A DNA stretch of 64,000 nt from Planctomycetota bacterium (GCA_016709875.1 JADJLZ010000009.1:124001-188000); one strand, 5' to 3'. Shown: positions 42,224 to 50,927, counted from the stretch's first letter. The notes: generated by a model from the sequence alone, not told the origin. Numbers and translations are program-made.

Positions 42224-43380
42224 GACTTCTTTCCTTCGAGGCGCACGTGGCGCACGAGCTTGCGCGTGAAGTGCGTCAGCAACCCCACGGCGATCACGAG
42301 ACAGGACCACAGCGGCCATTGGTCCGAGGGGTTGCTGACCACCGCGAGCGTCGAGAAGAGCCGCTCGCCCGGGCGCGCGTTCGACGGGCCCCAGGAGGCC
42401 TGGTAGAGCACCAGGCCCTTGTCGCGCAGCGGCTCGTTCATCGAGATCTTCACCGCGCGTGTGCTGTTGGACTCGCGCACGGTCACGTCGCTCGAGAAGA
42501 CCTTGGCCATCGCCATGCGCGGGTGGTCTTCCTTGGTGAACTTGTCCAGGCGCACCTCGAAGGGCATCGGAAACTTCTGGCGCCGCAAGTCCAGGCCGAA
42601 GGCCTTGCCCGCGAGGTTCGCGCGCAGAGGCGCGTTCGATCCGCCCCAGACGATGCCGTCGGTCCTCGAGCCGTCGCGGCCGATCGCGGTCACGTACACG
42701 CCGGGCACGTTCTGCTCGGTCTCCTTCTCCAGCGGCATCTCGCGCAAGAAGGCGCCATCGACCACGGGCACGTCGACGGAGAACATCGGGCCCTTGGGCA
42801 TCATCTGGCAGTTGCGCATGTAGTGCGTCACCTGCAGCGCGAAGGGCAGCGTGGGATCGTCGAAGGTGCGCCCCTTGTCACCCTTGGAGTGCTCGACGGC
42901 GGTCGGCTCGATCGGGTGCTCGATCACCGTGCCGCGTTCGGTCGGCTCGAGCACGACCAGTTCCCAGTCGTAGTAGCTCTCGAACTCGCTCTTCGCCTGG
43001 CCCTCGTAGAGGGTCACGTGACCCTCCTTGCAGTATTTGAACTTCACCAGGCCCGCGATCATCATCAGGATGATCCCGCAGTGCGTGACGATCACGCCCA
43101 CCGTCGCCCAGCCCTTGCGGATGCGCACGAGGCCGCCGAGCACGAGGTTGACGCACAGGAGCACCATCACGAGGTAGGCGCCCGGCAGCGGAACGACCAG
43201 CGGTCCGACCTGCTGCCACACGACCATCGACTCGAAGTACTTCTTCTGCGCCTCGAAGAGCCCGTGGTCGACCTGGTCGATCGTGCCAAGGTAGGTCAGC
43301 AGCGCGAGCAGGATCAGCAGCGCGCTGGAGAGCCCGAGCGAGGAGAAGAAGTCGAGGATGCCCTTCAGAATCCCTTTCAC
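42220..43380 (-). CDS. resB: ResB-like cytochrome c biogenesis protein (system II)
   Basis: The 386-residue protein has an N-terminal helix pair (LGLSSALLILLALLTYLGTI, then AYLVMVLLCVNLVLGGLV), a third helix (ATVGVIVTHCGIILMMIAGL), a large periplasmic domain and a final helix (LWSCLVIAVGLLTHF). This is the ResB/Ccs1 topology, and VKISMNEPLRDKGLVLYQAS matches the conserved periplasmic block. It partners CcsA in holding apocytochrome cysteines reduced and attaching heme. Both ends overlap neighbouring genes by ATGA, fixing the order lipoprotein - resB - ccsA. Confidence 0.92.
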   Translation of the reverse strand: MKGILKGILDFFSSLGLSSALLILLALLTYLGTIDQVDHGLFEAQKKYFESMVVWQQVGPLVVPLPGAYLVMVLLCVNLVLGGLVRIRKGWATVGVIVTHCGIILMMIAGLVKFKYCKEGHVTLYEGQAKSEFESYYDWELVVLEPTERGTVIEHPIEPTAVEHSKGDKGRTFDDPTLPFALQVTHYMRNCQMMPKGPMFSVDVPVVDGAFLREMPLEKETEQNVPGVYVTAIGRDGSRTDGIVWGGSNAPLRANLAGKAFGLDLRRQKFPMPFEVRLDKFTKEDHPRMAMAKVFSSDVTVRESNSTRAVKISMNEPLRDKGLVLYQASWGPSNARPGERLFSTLAVVSNPSDQWPLWSCLVIAVGLLTHFTRKLVRHVRLEGKKS

Positions 43381-44570
43381 TTGCTCTCCTTGAGCGTGCC
43401 GGCAAAGGCCTTGAAGTTGTCTTTCTGGGAGAGCACGGCCTGCTTGGGTCCGGTCATCTTGACAAAGACCGTGCGCCCATCGACGAGCACCATCGCTCCG
43501 GTCATCGCCTTGTCCGCGGCAGCACCGCTGCCCTCGATGGTCACCATCCGCCCATCCGCCCCGCAGATCGAGAGGTGTTCGAGCCCTTCGACTTCCTGCG
43601 CGGTCAGCGCCGGGTTGCCCAGCTGCTCGCGCCAGCGGTTGATGTTCGCGCCGACGCCGCCGGCGTCACCGGGGATCACCGTCACGTAGCACTCCCCGCC
43701 ACCGGGGATGTCGTAGGTCACGGTGCGCATCTGCTTCTCCGCGCCCTTGGTCCACGCGCCCGGCGCCATCCAGTTCAGTCCGCCCTGCTGCGAGGCCATG
43801 GCCGCGACCGCGGGATCCGTCGGACTCATCGGCTGCCCACCGGCCGCCGGTACGGGCGCGGGGCCGGCCGCCGGAGCCGCGCTGGGCTGCTCGGGCATGG
43901 GCATCGGGGTGTTCGCGAAGCCCGCGTGCGAGGGCCGGAACGAGCGCGCGAGCGCGAGGAAGTTGTCCTTCTGCGCCTCGATCTCCGCGTCGGGTCCGTA
44001 CATCTTGAAGAAGGCCGAGCCCTCCTTGTCCACCTGCACGACGCCGACGAGGCGCCAGCCGGCGTTGTTCTCGGTCCCGCTCATTCCCTTCCACGTGCCC
44101 GCGAAGTCGACCACGGCGCCGTCGCGGCCGAGCATCGAGACATGCGGCAGGGCGGCGAACTCCGCGGGGGAGAGCGGCGGCAGCGAGATCTGCGCGCGCC
44201 AGCGGTCGATGTTCGATTCGAGGCCGCCCGCCTCGCCGCCGAGCAGCGCCAGGTAGCACTCGGCCTTCGAGTCGCCCGGCAGCTTGAAGTTCGCCGAGCG
44301 CATCGAGCTGTTCGGGATCTTGGTCCAGCCCGGGGGCGTGTCGCAGTCCAGGTCGAGGTTCGGCGCGCCCGCGAGCATTCCGTTCTGACCGCTCTGCATC
44401 GGCGGCATCATCGTGTTGCCGCTCCCGCCGCTCATGCTCGAGCTCGAGGAGGTCTCCCGCGGGGCCTGGAAGCCGGTCGAGGGACTGTCGCCGCAGGCGG
44501 TTGCCAGGACGGGAAGGAGGAGCAGGCCCAGCCCGCGTAGGGGCATTCTGGAGTTCGACTCGTTCTGCAT
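43377..44570 (-). CDS. lipoprotein with two related domains, upstream of resB/ccsA
   Basis: The 397-residue protein has a lipoprotein signal (LLLLPVLATAC) and a Ser/Gly/Met-rich linker. Two copies of one domain follow: the first around residues 75-215 (GWTKIPNSSMRSANF, ECYLALLGGEAGGLESNID) and the second around 270-395 (AWTKGAEKQMRTVTYDIP, ECYVTVIPGDAGGVGANINR), separated by a Pro/Ala/Met stretch. Each has the NI-x-RWR-x-Q-x core and a GPDAE/GPKQA motif before QKDNF. The family is common near system II genes in Planctomycetota, but I know no function. It begins the electron-transfer series and overlaps resB by ATGA. The ATG at 44546 is an alternative start. Confidence 0.82.
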   Translation of the reverse strand: MQNESNSRMPLRGLGLLLLPVLATACGDSPSTGFQAPRETSSSSSMSGGSGNTMMPPMQSGQNGMLAGAPNLDLDCDTPPGWTKIPNSSMRSANFKLPGDSKAECYLALLGGEAGGLESNIDRWRAQISLPPLSPAEFAALPHVSMLGRDGAVVDFAGTWKGMSGTENNAGWRLVGVVQVDKEGSAFFKMYGPDAEIEAQKDNFLALARSFRPSHAGFANTPMPMPEQPSAAPAAGPAPVPAAGGQPMSPTDPAVAAMASQQGGLNWMAPGAWTKGAEKQMRTVTYDIPGGGECYVTVIPGDAGGVGANINRWREQLGNPALTAQEVEGLEHLSICGADGRMVTIEGSGAAADKAMTGAMVLVDGRTVFVKMTGPKQAVLSQKDNFKAFAGTLKESK

Positions 44571-44609
44571 CTTGCCGGAGATCCTACGCCATCGAGCCCC
44601 GCCCGAATC

Positions 44610-44655
44610 AAGCCCCTCTCCGGACCGACCATCGGGTCGTTCGTCCGAAGGGCTT
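44610..44655. other. three-tier stem-loop in the divergent region before serB
   Basis: Nested perfect stems AAGCCC/GGGCTT, CGGAC/GTCCG and CGACC/GGTCG enclose the tetraloop ATCG, 16 pairs in 46 bases, separated only by small bulges. A second inverted repeat, GAGATCC-TT-GGATCTC, lies at 44692-44707. The element sits 40 bases upstream of the two-domain lipoprotein gene (minus strand) and 158 bases upstream of serB (plus strand). It looks like a structured leader rather than a terminator, since there is no T tract. Confidence 0.4.
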
Positions 44656-44812
44656 GAGCGAGGCGGAGCCCTGAACCGCGAGTCGGGAATCGAGATCCTT
44701 GGATCTCCTGGTTGCCCCTCCCCGATCGTGCCCGCGGTCGCCATCCTCTACAGCGGTCGCGCCCTCGAACGCAGTGACAACTCGGTCACCACGCGCGGCC
44801 AAAAATGGCCCC

Positions 44813-45571
44813 ATGAAACCGCTCCGAGACGCGCCCCCGCCCTACCACACCTGCGTCTTCGACTGCGACTCGACGCTTTCCTCCATCGAGGGCATCGACG
44901 AGCTCGCCGAGGGGGCGCGCGAGGAGATCGCCGAGCTGACGCGCCAAGCGATGGCGGGCGAGCTCGCGCTCGAGTCCGTATACGGCCGGAGATTGGAGCG
45001 TATCCGCCCCGGACGCGCGCGCGTCGAGGCCCTCGGCGCGCTCTACGTCGAGCGCATGCTGCCCGGCGCGCGCGAACTCGTGTGCGCGCTGCGCGCGCTC
45101 GAAAAGCGCGTCTGCATCGTCAGCGGAGGCCTCGCGCCCGCCGTGGAGACGCTCGCGCGCGCGCTCGGCATCGAGCGCGGCGAGGTCTTCGCTGTCCGCA
45201 TCGAGTTCGCGGCCGACGGCAGCTACGCCGGGTTCGACCCGAGCTCGCCACTCGCGCGCGCGGGCGGCAAGCGCGAGGTCCTCGCGCACATCGCGAGCGC
45301 GCCGCGCGCGGCACCGATCGCGCTCGTGGGCGACGGCATGAGCGACCTCGAGGCGCTCGAGGAGCCCGCGCTCGCGCGTTTCGTCGCCTTCGGCGGCGTC
45401 GTGCGGCGGGCCGCGGTCTTCGAGCGCGCGCGCGTGCACGCGAGCGCGCCCGACCTCGCCTGCGTGCTGCCGCTGCTGGTATCCCCCTCCGAGATGCGTA
45501 TCCTCGCCGCCTCGCGCGAGCACGCCGGACTGTGCGAGCGCGCCCTGGCCCTGCAAGACGAGACCCGATGA
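44813..45571 (+). CDS. serB: phosphoserine phosphatase-like HAD hydrolase
   Basis: The 252-residue protein has the HAD motifs in order: CVFDCDSTLSSIEGIDELAE (nucleophile Asp in DCDST), VCIVSGGLAPAVETLARALG (motif II Ser), Lys in GGKREVLAHI and GDGMSDLEALEEPA (motif IV Asp). This is the SerB pattern, including the cap helix segment GELALESVYGRRLERI. It would release serine from phosphoserine in the cytoplasm. It overlaps the class V aminotransferase gene by ATGA, which supports a serine pathway role. Possible competing identities within the HAD family are thin given the motif fit. Confidence 0.88.
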   Translation: MKPLRDAPPPYHTCVFDCDSTLSSIEGIDELAEGAREEIAELTRQAMAGELALESVYGRRLERIRPGRARVEALGALYVERMLPGARELVCALRALEKRVCIVSGGLAPAVETLARALGIERGEVFAVRIEFAADGSYAGFDPSSPLARAGGKREVLAHIASAPRAAPIALVGDGMSDLEALEEPALARFVAFGGVVRRAAVFERARVHASAPDLACVLPLLVSPSEMRILAASREHAGLCERALALQDETR

Positions 45572-46698
45572 TGAGCGAGACCACCCTTTGGATCCCCGGC
45601 CCGACGCAGGTGCGCAAGGAGCTGCTCGCCGAGTGCGCGCGGCCGATGATCGGCCACCGCTCGAAGGCGATGACGGCCCTCACCGAGCGCCTGGATCCGG
45701 GTTTGAAGCTCGGCTTCGGACTCGCACTGGGCTCGAGCGCGCACGTCGCCGTGCACACGACCAGCGCGACCGGCCTGATGGAGGCCGCGCTGCGCGGCGC
45801 CGGCCCACGTGTGCTCAGCCTGGTCAACGGCGCCTTTTCCAAGCGCTTCGCGGAGATCGCCGCGCTCGTCGGCAAGCAGGTCACCAAGCTCGAGGCGCCG
45901 ATGGGCAGCGCCGTGCCGATGGCGGAACTCGCACGCGCGCTGAAAGAGCAGGGCCCCTTCGACGCCGTCACGGTCGTCTCGAACGAGACCTCGACCGGCG
46001 TGCGCCAGCCGCTCGGCGAGCTTGCGCGCACGCTGGCGGCCTTCCCTGACGTGCAACTGCTCGTCGACCTGGTCTCGTACATCGCGGGCGCGCCGGTGGA
46101 CTTCGACGCGAACCGCATCGATTTCGGTTTCGCCGGCGTACAAAAGGCGCTCGCGCTCCCGCCGGGGATCAGCGTGCTGTGCGCCTCGGATCGCTACCTC
46201 GCGAAGGCCAAGCAGCAGCCGCTGCGCGGCTACTACCTGGATCCCCTGAGAATCGTCGAGGGGCACGAGGCGCGCGCCACGCCCGCGACACCCTGCATCT
46301 CGCTCTACTACGCGCTCGCGCAGCAGCTCGAGGACATCTCGAACGGCCTCACGCTGCCGCAGAAAGACCGCAAAAAGAGCGGCGCGGAGGCCTGGAACGC
46401 GCGCTTCGAGGAGCACGCGCGCATGCAGCAGGTGACCGAGGCCTGGGCCGTCTCCAACGGGCTCGAGCTGCTGCCCGCTCCGGAACTGTGCTCCCCCACG
46501 ATCTCGTGTGTCCGCGCCGGCGATCTCGACGTCGCGGCCTTCCTGGCCGGCATGAAAGAGCGCGGCCACGTGCTCGGCGACGGCTACGGCGAGCTCAAGG
46601 GCAAGACCTTCCGCATCGGCCACATGGGCGACCATACGGAAACAGAGCTGGCGTCGATGCTTCAGCTAGCGGACGATGTGATCGCCGGACTGCGCTAG
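45568..46698 (+). CDS. class V aminotransferase (AGXT/serine-pyruvate type, probable phosphoserine aminotransferase)
   Basis: The 376-residue PLP enzyme has TLWIPGPTQVRKELLAE and GHRSKAM at the start, as in alanine-glyoxylate or archaeal-type SerC enzymes. NETSTGVRQPLGEL and LLVDLVSYIAGAPVDFD precede the Schiff-base Lys193 in FGFAGVQKALALPPG. Canonical SerC is not seen in the window. Because the gene overlaps serB and serA is also present, the likely job is transamination of phosphohydroxypyruvate to phosphoserine with glutamate. An alanine-glyoxylate or serine-pyruvate role is not excluded by sequence alone. Confidence 0.85.
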   Translation: MMSETTLWIPGPTQVRKELLAECARPMIGHRSKAMTALTERLDPGLKLGFGLALGSSAHVAVHTTSATGLMEAALRGAGPRVLSLVNGAFSKRFAEIAALVGKQVTKLEAPMGSAVPMAELARALKEQGPFDAVTVVSNETSTGVRQPLGELARTLAAFPDVQLLVDLVSYIAGAPVDFDANRIDFGFAGVQKALALPPGISVLCASDRYLAKAKQQPLRGYYLDPLRIVEGHEARATPATPCISLYYALAQQLEDISNGLTLPQKDRKKSGAEAWNARFEEHARMQQVTEAWAVSNGLELLPAPELCSPTISCVRAGDLDVAAFLAGMKERGHVLGDGYGELKGKTFRIGHMGDHTETELASMLQLADDVIAGLR

Positions 46699-46712
46699 AC
46701 GCGGCCGCCACG

Positions 46713-47759
46713 ATGCACATCGCCGCCGTCGCCAGCGCCTTCCCCGGGAACTACCACTCGCAGGCGCAGGTGGCCGACGCGCTGCAGAGCGCCTGGAAAC
46801 TTCCGGAGGAGGAAGCGCGGCGACTGCGCGGGCTGTTCCGCAACTGCGGCGTCGAAGGCCGGCACTGCGCGCTGCCGCTCGAGCGCTACTTCGAGTTCGA
46901 ACGCTTCGGCGAGTTCAACGACGCCTGGATCGAGTGCGCGCTCGAGCTCGGCGAGCGCGCGATCCGCGACGCACTCGCGCGCGCGCGCGTCGAACCGCGC
47001 GAGATCGAGCTCTTGATCTTCACCACGGTCACCGGCCTGGCGGCGCCTTCGCTCGACGCGCGCCTGATGAACCGCATCGACTTCCGGCCCGACACGCGGC
47101 GCATGCCGCTCTTCGGCCTGGGCTGCGTCGCGGGAGCCGCGGGACTCGCGCGAGCGAGCGACTTCCTCGCAGCGCGACCGGGCGGAGCGGCGCTCCTGCT
47201 CTCGGTCGAATTGTGCTCGCTCAACTTCCAGCGCGAGGATCGCCGGCCCGCGCACCTGATCTCGACCGGCCTGTTCGGCGACGGTGCCGCCGCGGCGGTG
47301 ATCCTCGGAGCCGAGCGCGCCGTGGGCCCGCGTATCCTCGCCTCGCGTTCGGTTTTCTACCCCGACACCGAGGAGTTGATGGGCTGGGAGATCGGCGAGC
47401 ACGGTTTTTCGCTGGTGCTCTCGCCCGACGTGCCCGCCGTCGCCCGCGAGCGCTTGGGATCCGACGTGGACGATTTCCTGCGCGCGCAGGGCCTTTCGCG
47501 CGAGGACATCGCGTTCTGGGTCTGCCACCCCGGTGGCCCGAAAGTGCTCGAAGCCGCGGGCGAATCGCTCGGAATCGGCCGCGAGGAGCTGCGTGTCTCG
47601 TGGGACAGCCTGCGGCGCGTGGGGAACCTCTCGAGCGCCTCGGTGCTGCACGTGCTCGAGCGCACGCTCGCCGAGCGCCCGCCCGCGCCGGGCTCCAAGG
47701 GCATCCTGCTCGCGATGGGTCCGGGCTTCTGCTCGGAACTGCTGCTGCTCCAGGCCTGA
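46713..47759 (+). CDS. type III polyketide synthase (chalcone/stilbene synthase-like)
   Basis: The 348-residue thiolase-fold protein has the catalytic triad Cys138 (FGLGCVAGAAGLARA), His272 (FWVCHPGGPKVLEA) and Asn305 (RRVGNLSSASVLHVL), plus the C-terminal GILLAMGPGFCSELLLLQ ending typical of type III PKS. It would extend an acyl-CoA starter with malonyl units and cyclise the product, giving pyrones or resorcinols. No methyltransferase or oxidase that usually tailors such lipids is adjacent. It starts 14 bases after the aminotransferase stop codon, on the same strand, but functional linkage is doubtful. Confidence 0.9.
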   Translation: MHIAAVASAFPGNYHSQAQVADALQSAWKLPEEEARRLRGLFRNCGVEGRHCALPLERYFEFERFGEFNDAWIECALELGERAIRDALARARVEPREIELLIFTTVTGLAAPSLDARLMNRIDFRPDTRRMPLFGLGCVAGAAGLARASDFLAARPGGAALLLSVELCSLNFQREDRRPAHLISTGLFGDGAAAAVILGAERAVGPRILASRSVFYPDTEELMGWEIGEHGFSLVLSPDVPAVARERLGSDVDDFLRAQGLSREDIAFWVCHPGGPKVLEAAGESLGIGREELRVSWDSLRRVGNLSSASVLHVLERTLAERPPAPGSKGILLAMGPGFCSELLLLQA

Positions 47760-47785
47760 GCCTGCGCGCGCGGCGTGATAGATTC

Positions 47786-50700
47786 GTGGGCGTGCTCCTG
47801 CCGCTCCTGCTCCTCCTCCAGGCGAGCCCGTCCGCGCAACAGGACGACGCGCAAGAAGCGTTCTTCGAGGCGCGCGTGCGCCCCGTGCTCGCGGAGCGCT
47901 GCTATGGCTGCCACAGCCACTCTGCGAAGAAGCTGAAGGGCAACCTGTACCTCGACACGCGCGAGGGCTGGCAACAGGGCGGCGATTCCGGTCCTGCGAT
48001 CGTCGCGGGCGAGCCCGACCAGAGTGCGCTCGTGCGCGCGGTGCGCTACGACGACTCGAACTTGCAGATGCCGCCCAAGGCGAAGCTCGCGCAGAACGAG
48101 ATCGACGACCTCGTCGCCTGGGTGCGCGCGGGCGCCTACGACCCGCGCAAGCAGGCGGACACGCCGCCCGCCGCGGCGAGCAAACCCGACGGCCGCGAGC
48201 ACTGGGCCTTCCAGCCCGTGCGCGACGAAGCGCCGCCCGCCGTGCGCGACGAGAGTTGGGTGCGCAATCCGATCGACCGCTTCGTGCTCGCGCGCCTCGA
48301 GGCAGCGGGCATCGCGCCCGCGCCGTCGGCGGACAAGCGCACGCTCTTGCGCCGCGCGACCTACGACCTCGTCGGCCTGCCGCCGACGAGCGCGGAACTC
48401 GCGGCCTTCGAGGCCGATGATTCGCCGCAGGCTTTCGAGCGCGTCGTCGATCGCCTGCTCGCCTCGCCGCACTACGGCGAGCGCTGGGGCCGGCGCTGGC
48501 TCGACCTCGCGCGCTACTCCGATTCGAACGGCCTCGACGAGAACCTCGCCATGGCCAATGCCTGGCGCTACCGCGACTGGGTCGTGTCGGCCCTGAACCG
48601 CGACCTGCCCTACGACCAGTTCGTGGCGCAGCAGCTCGCGGGCGACCTGTTGCCCAAACCCGCCGACGAACAGGCGCTCGGCGAGCAGCTCGCCGCGACG
48701 GGATTCCTCGTGCTCGGGCCGAAGGTCCTGGCCGAGCAGGACAAGGAGAAGCTCGTGATGGACGTCGTCGACGAGGAGATCGACGTCTCGAGCAAGGCGC
48801 TCCTGGGCGTGACGCTGGCCTGCGCGCGCTGCCACGACCACAAGTTCGACCCCTGGACGGCGCGCGACTACTACTCCTTCGCGGGCATCTTCAAGAGCAC
48901 GAAGACGCTCGCCAACCTGGATTTCGTCTCGCGCTGGAACGAAGTCGAGCTCGCCACCGACGAGCACAAAGCCGCGCGCGACGAGTTCCAGAAGTCGGTC
49001 AAGGAAGCCGACGCGAAGGTCGCGGCGCTCGTGAAGCGCGGTGAGGAGCAGGCCAGCTCGGACTGGCCCAGCACGCTCGCCCGATCCCTGCTCGCCGCGC
49101 AGGCGAATCTCGCAGCCACGCTGGTGATCGAGGCCGAGAGCTTCGCGCGTGGAAACGTGATCATCGATCGCGAGACCTGGGGCAGCGCGCAGGACCCCAT
49201 CGTGCGCACCGGAAACGGCCAACGCCCGCAGTTTGCCGAGTGGGAGTTCGAGGCGCAGGGACCGGTCGCGATCCAGGCGCACTATGCCGCACAGGACTCG
49301 CGGCCGGTCACGGTCCTGCTCGATGGAGAGCGACTCGCCGACAAGGCGCTCGGAGAAGTGACCGGAAGTTGGTTCCCCGAGGCGCAGCGCTGGCGCGCGA
49401 TCGGGTCGCGCGAGTTGCGCGCGGGCCGTCACGTGCTGCGCCTCGAGTGCGCGACCGACCTCCCGCACCTCGACGCATTCGCCATCCAGAGCCTGCCGGA
49501 GTCGCGACTGGCCCTGCGCCTTGCGAAGGCGCGCCTGACCCCTGAACCTGCGCTCGCTGCGTGGGTGGAGTTCACGCGCGGCGAACCGGGCCGGGAGTCG
49601 CCGCTCTCGAACCTCCTCCTCAGCCCGCCCCCCTCGTCGCTCGAGGAACTCGCCGCGCGCTACCAACTCGCCGCGAAGCTCGTGCTCGACGAATGGCGCG
49701 CGAAGCAGGCCAAGGACGAAAAGGCGGAGGGCCTCGACGATCCCGCGAACGAGTTGCTGCGCAAGTTCCTCATCGGGCCGGATGGGATCTTCACGCTGCC
49801 GGCGGACCAACTCGAGGCCTCGTTCCCCGAGGCGCTGCGCACCGACCTCGCCGCCGCCCGCGCCGCGCGCAAGGAGCTCGACGCGCACGCGCCCGCTCCG
49901 ATCGTGAAGGCCCTGGGCGCGCGCGAGGGCGAGATCGTGGACGTGCCGGTGCACATCCGCGGCAGCCACTTGAACAAGGCCCCCAGCGCGGAGCCGCGCG
50001 GCTTCCCGGCGCTCCTGTGCGAAGTCGACCCGCCGCCCGCGATCCCCGAGAACGCGAGCGGACGCCTCGAGTTCGCGCAGTGGCTCGCCGATCCGAAGAA
50101 CCCGCTCTTCTCGCGCGTGATGGTGAACCGCATCTGGCAGGGCCACTTCGGCCAGGGGATCGTGCGCACGCCCTCCAACTTCGGCCTGCGCGGCGAGCCG
50201 CCGACGAACCCCGAGCTGCTCGACTGGCTCGCCAGCGAATTCGTGCGGCAGAACTGGTCGATCAAGGCCATGCACCGCCTCGTGATGCTCTCGAGCGCGT
50301 ACCGCATGGGCTCGGACTACGACGAGCACTCGGCCGAGGTCGATCCCGAGAACCGACTCAACTGGCGCATGAACCGCAGGCGTCTGGAGGCCGAGGCCGT
50401 GCGCGACTCGCTGCTGGCCGCCAGCGGCCGACTCGACGAGACCATCGGCGGCTCGCTGCTCCCGACCAAGGACGGCGACTACGTCACCAACGACCAGTCG
50501 GCCGACGCGGGGCAGTACATGAGCACGCGCCGCTCGCTCTACCTGCCGGTGATCCGCAACTCGATCTACGACCTCTTCGCGACCTTCGACTACGCCGACC
50601 CGAGCATGGCGATCGAGGCGCGCTCCTCGACCACCGACCCGAGCCAGGCACTGCTCCTGCTCAACAGCCCGCTCGCGGTCGGCGAGAGCGAGGCCTTCGC

Positions 50701-50923
50701 GCACTCGCTGCTCGCCCAAGGCGCGCTCGACGACACGGCGCGCCTCGGCGAGCTCTGGCAGCGCGCCTACCAGCGCGCACCGCGCGAGGCCGAGCGCATG
50801 CGTGCGGTGACCTTCCTCGCCGACCACCTGGCGCACGATTCCGGCGGCGACGCGCGGCTGCGCGCCTGGGAGTCGCTCTGCCGCGCGCTGTGCGCCTCGA
50901 ACGAGTTCCTCTACGTGGATTGA
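47786..50923 (+). CDS. planctomycete PSCyt1-DUF1549-DUF1553 secreted protein
   Basis: The 1045-residue protein starts with GTG (another GTG lies two codons on) and has a short signal peptide. An N-terminal planctomycete cytochrome C domain carries CYGCHSHSAKKLKGN, then DUF1549 (WAFQPV, NPIDRFVLARLE, GERWGRRWLDLARYSDS) with a second heme-like site CARCHDHK. A carbohydrate-binding-like jelly roll is inserted around residues 450-580 (QFAEWEFEAQGPVAIQAHY). DUF1553 follows (LAQWLADPKNPLFSRVMVNR, RTPSNFGLRGEPPTNPELLD, SSTTDPSQALLLLNSP). This Planctomycetota-specific architecture is usually paired with DUF1501, as here, five bases downstream. Its function is not established; polysaccharide or sulfated-substrate use is commonly suspected. 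Confidence 0.93.
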   Translation: MGVLLPLLLLLQASPSAQQDDAQEAFFEARVRPVLAERCYGCHSHSAKKLKGNLYLDTREGWQQGGDSGPAIVAGEPDQSALVRAVRYDDSNLQMPPKAKLAQNEIDDLVAWVRAGAYDPRKQADTPPAAASKPDGREHWAFQPVRDEAPPAVRDESWVRNPIDRFVLARLEAAGIAPAPSADKRTLLRRATYDLVGLPPTSAELAAFEADDSPQAFERVVDRLLASPHYGERWGRRWLDLARYSDSNGLDENLAMANAWRYRDWVVSALNRDLPYDQFVAQQLAGDLLPKPADEQALGEQLAATGFLVLGPKVLAEQDKEKLVMDVVDEEIDVSSKALLGVTLACARCHDHKFDPWTARDYYSFAGIFKSTKTLANLDFVSRWNEVELATDEHKAARDEFQKSVKEADAKVAALVKRGEEQASSDWPSTLARSLLAAQANLAATLVIEAESFARGNVIIDRETWGSAQDPIVRTGNGQRPQFAEWEFEAQGPVAIQAHYAAQDSRPVTVLLDGERLADKALGEVTGSWFPEAQRWRAIGSRELRAGRHVLRLECATDLPHLDAFAIQSLPESRLALRLAKARLTPEPALAAWVEFTRGEPGRESPLSNLLLSPPPSSLEELAARYQLAAKLVLDEWRAKQAKDEKAEGLDDPANELLRKFLIGPDGIFTLPADQLEASFPEALRTDLAAARAARKELDAHAPAPIVKALGAREGEIVDVPVHIRGSHLNKAPSAEPRGFPALLCEVDPPPAIPENASGRLEFAQWLADPKNPLFSRVMVNRIWQGHFGQGIVRTPSNFGLRGEPPTNPELLDWLASEFVRQNWSIKAMHRLVMLSSAYRMGSDYDEHSAEVDPENRLNWRMNRRRLEAEAVRDSLLAASGRLDETIGGSLLPTKDGDYVTNDQSADAGQYMSTRRSLYLPVIRNSIYDLFATFDYADPSMAIEARSSTTDPSQALLLLNSPLAVGESEAFAHSLLAQGALDDTARLGELWQRAYQRAPREAERMRAVTFLADHLAHDSGGDARLRAWESLCRALCASNEFLYVD

Positions 50924-50927
50924 TCCG

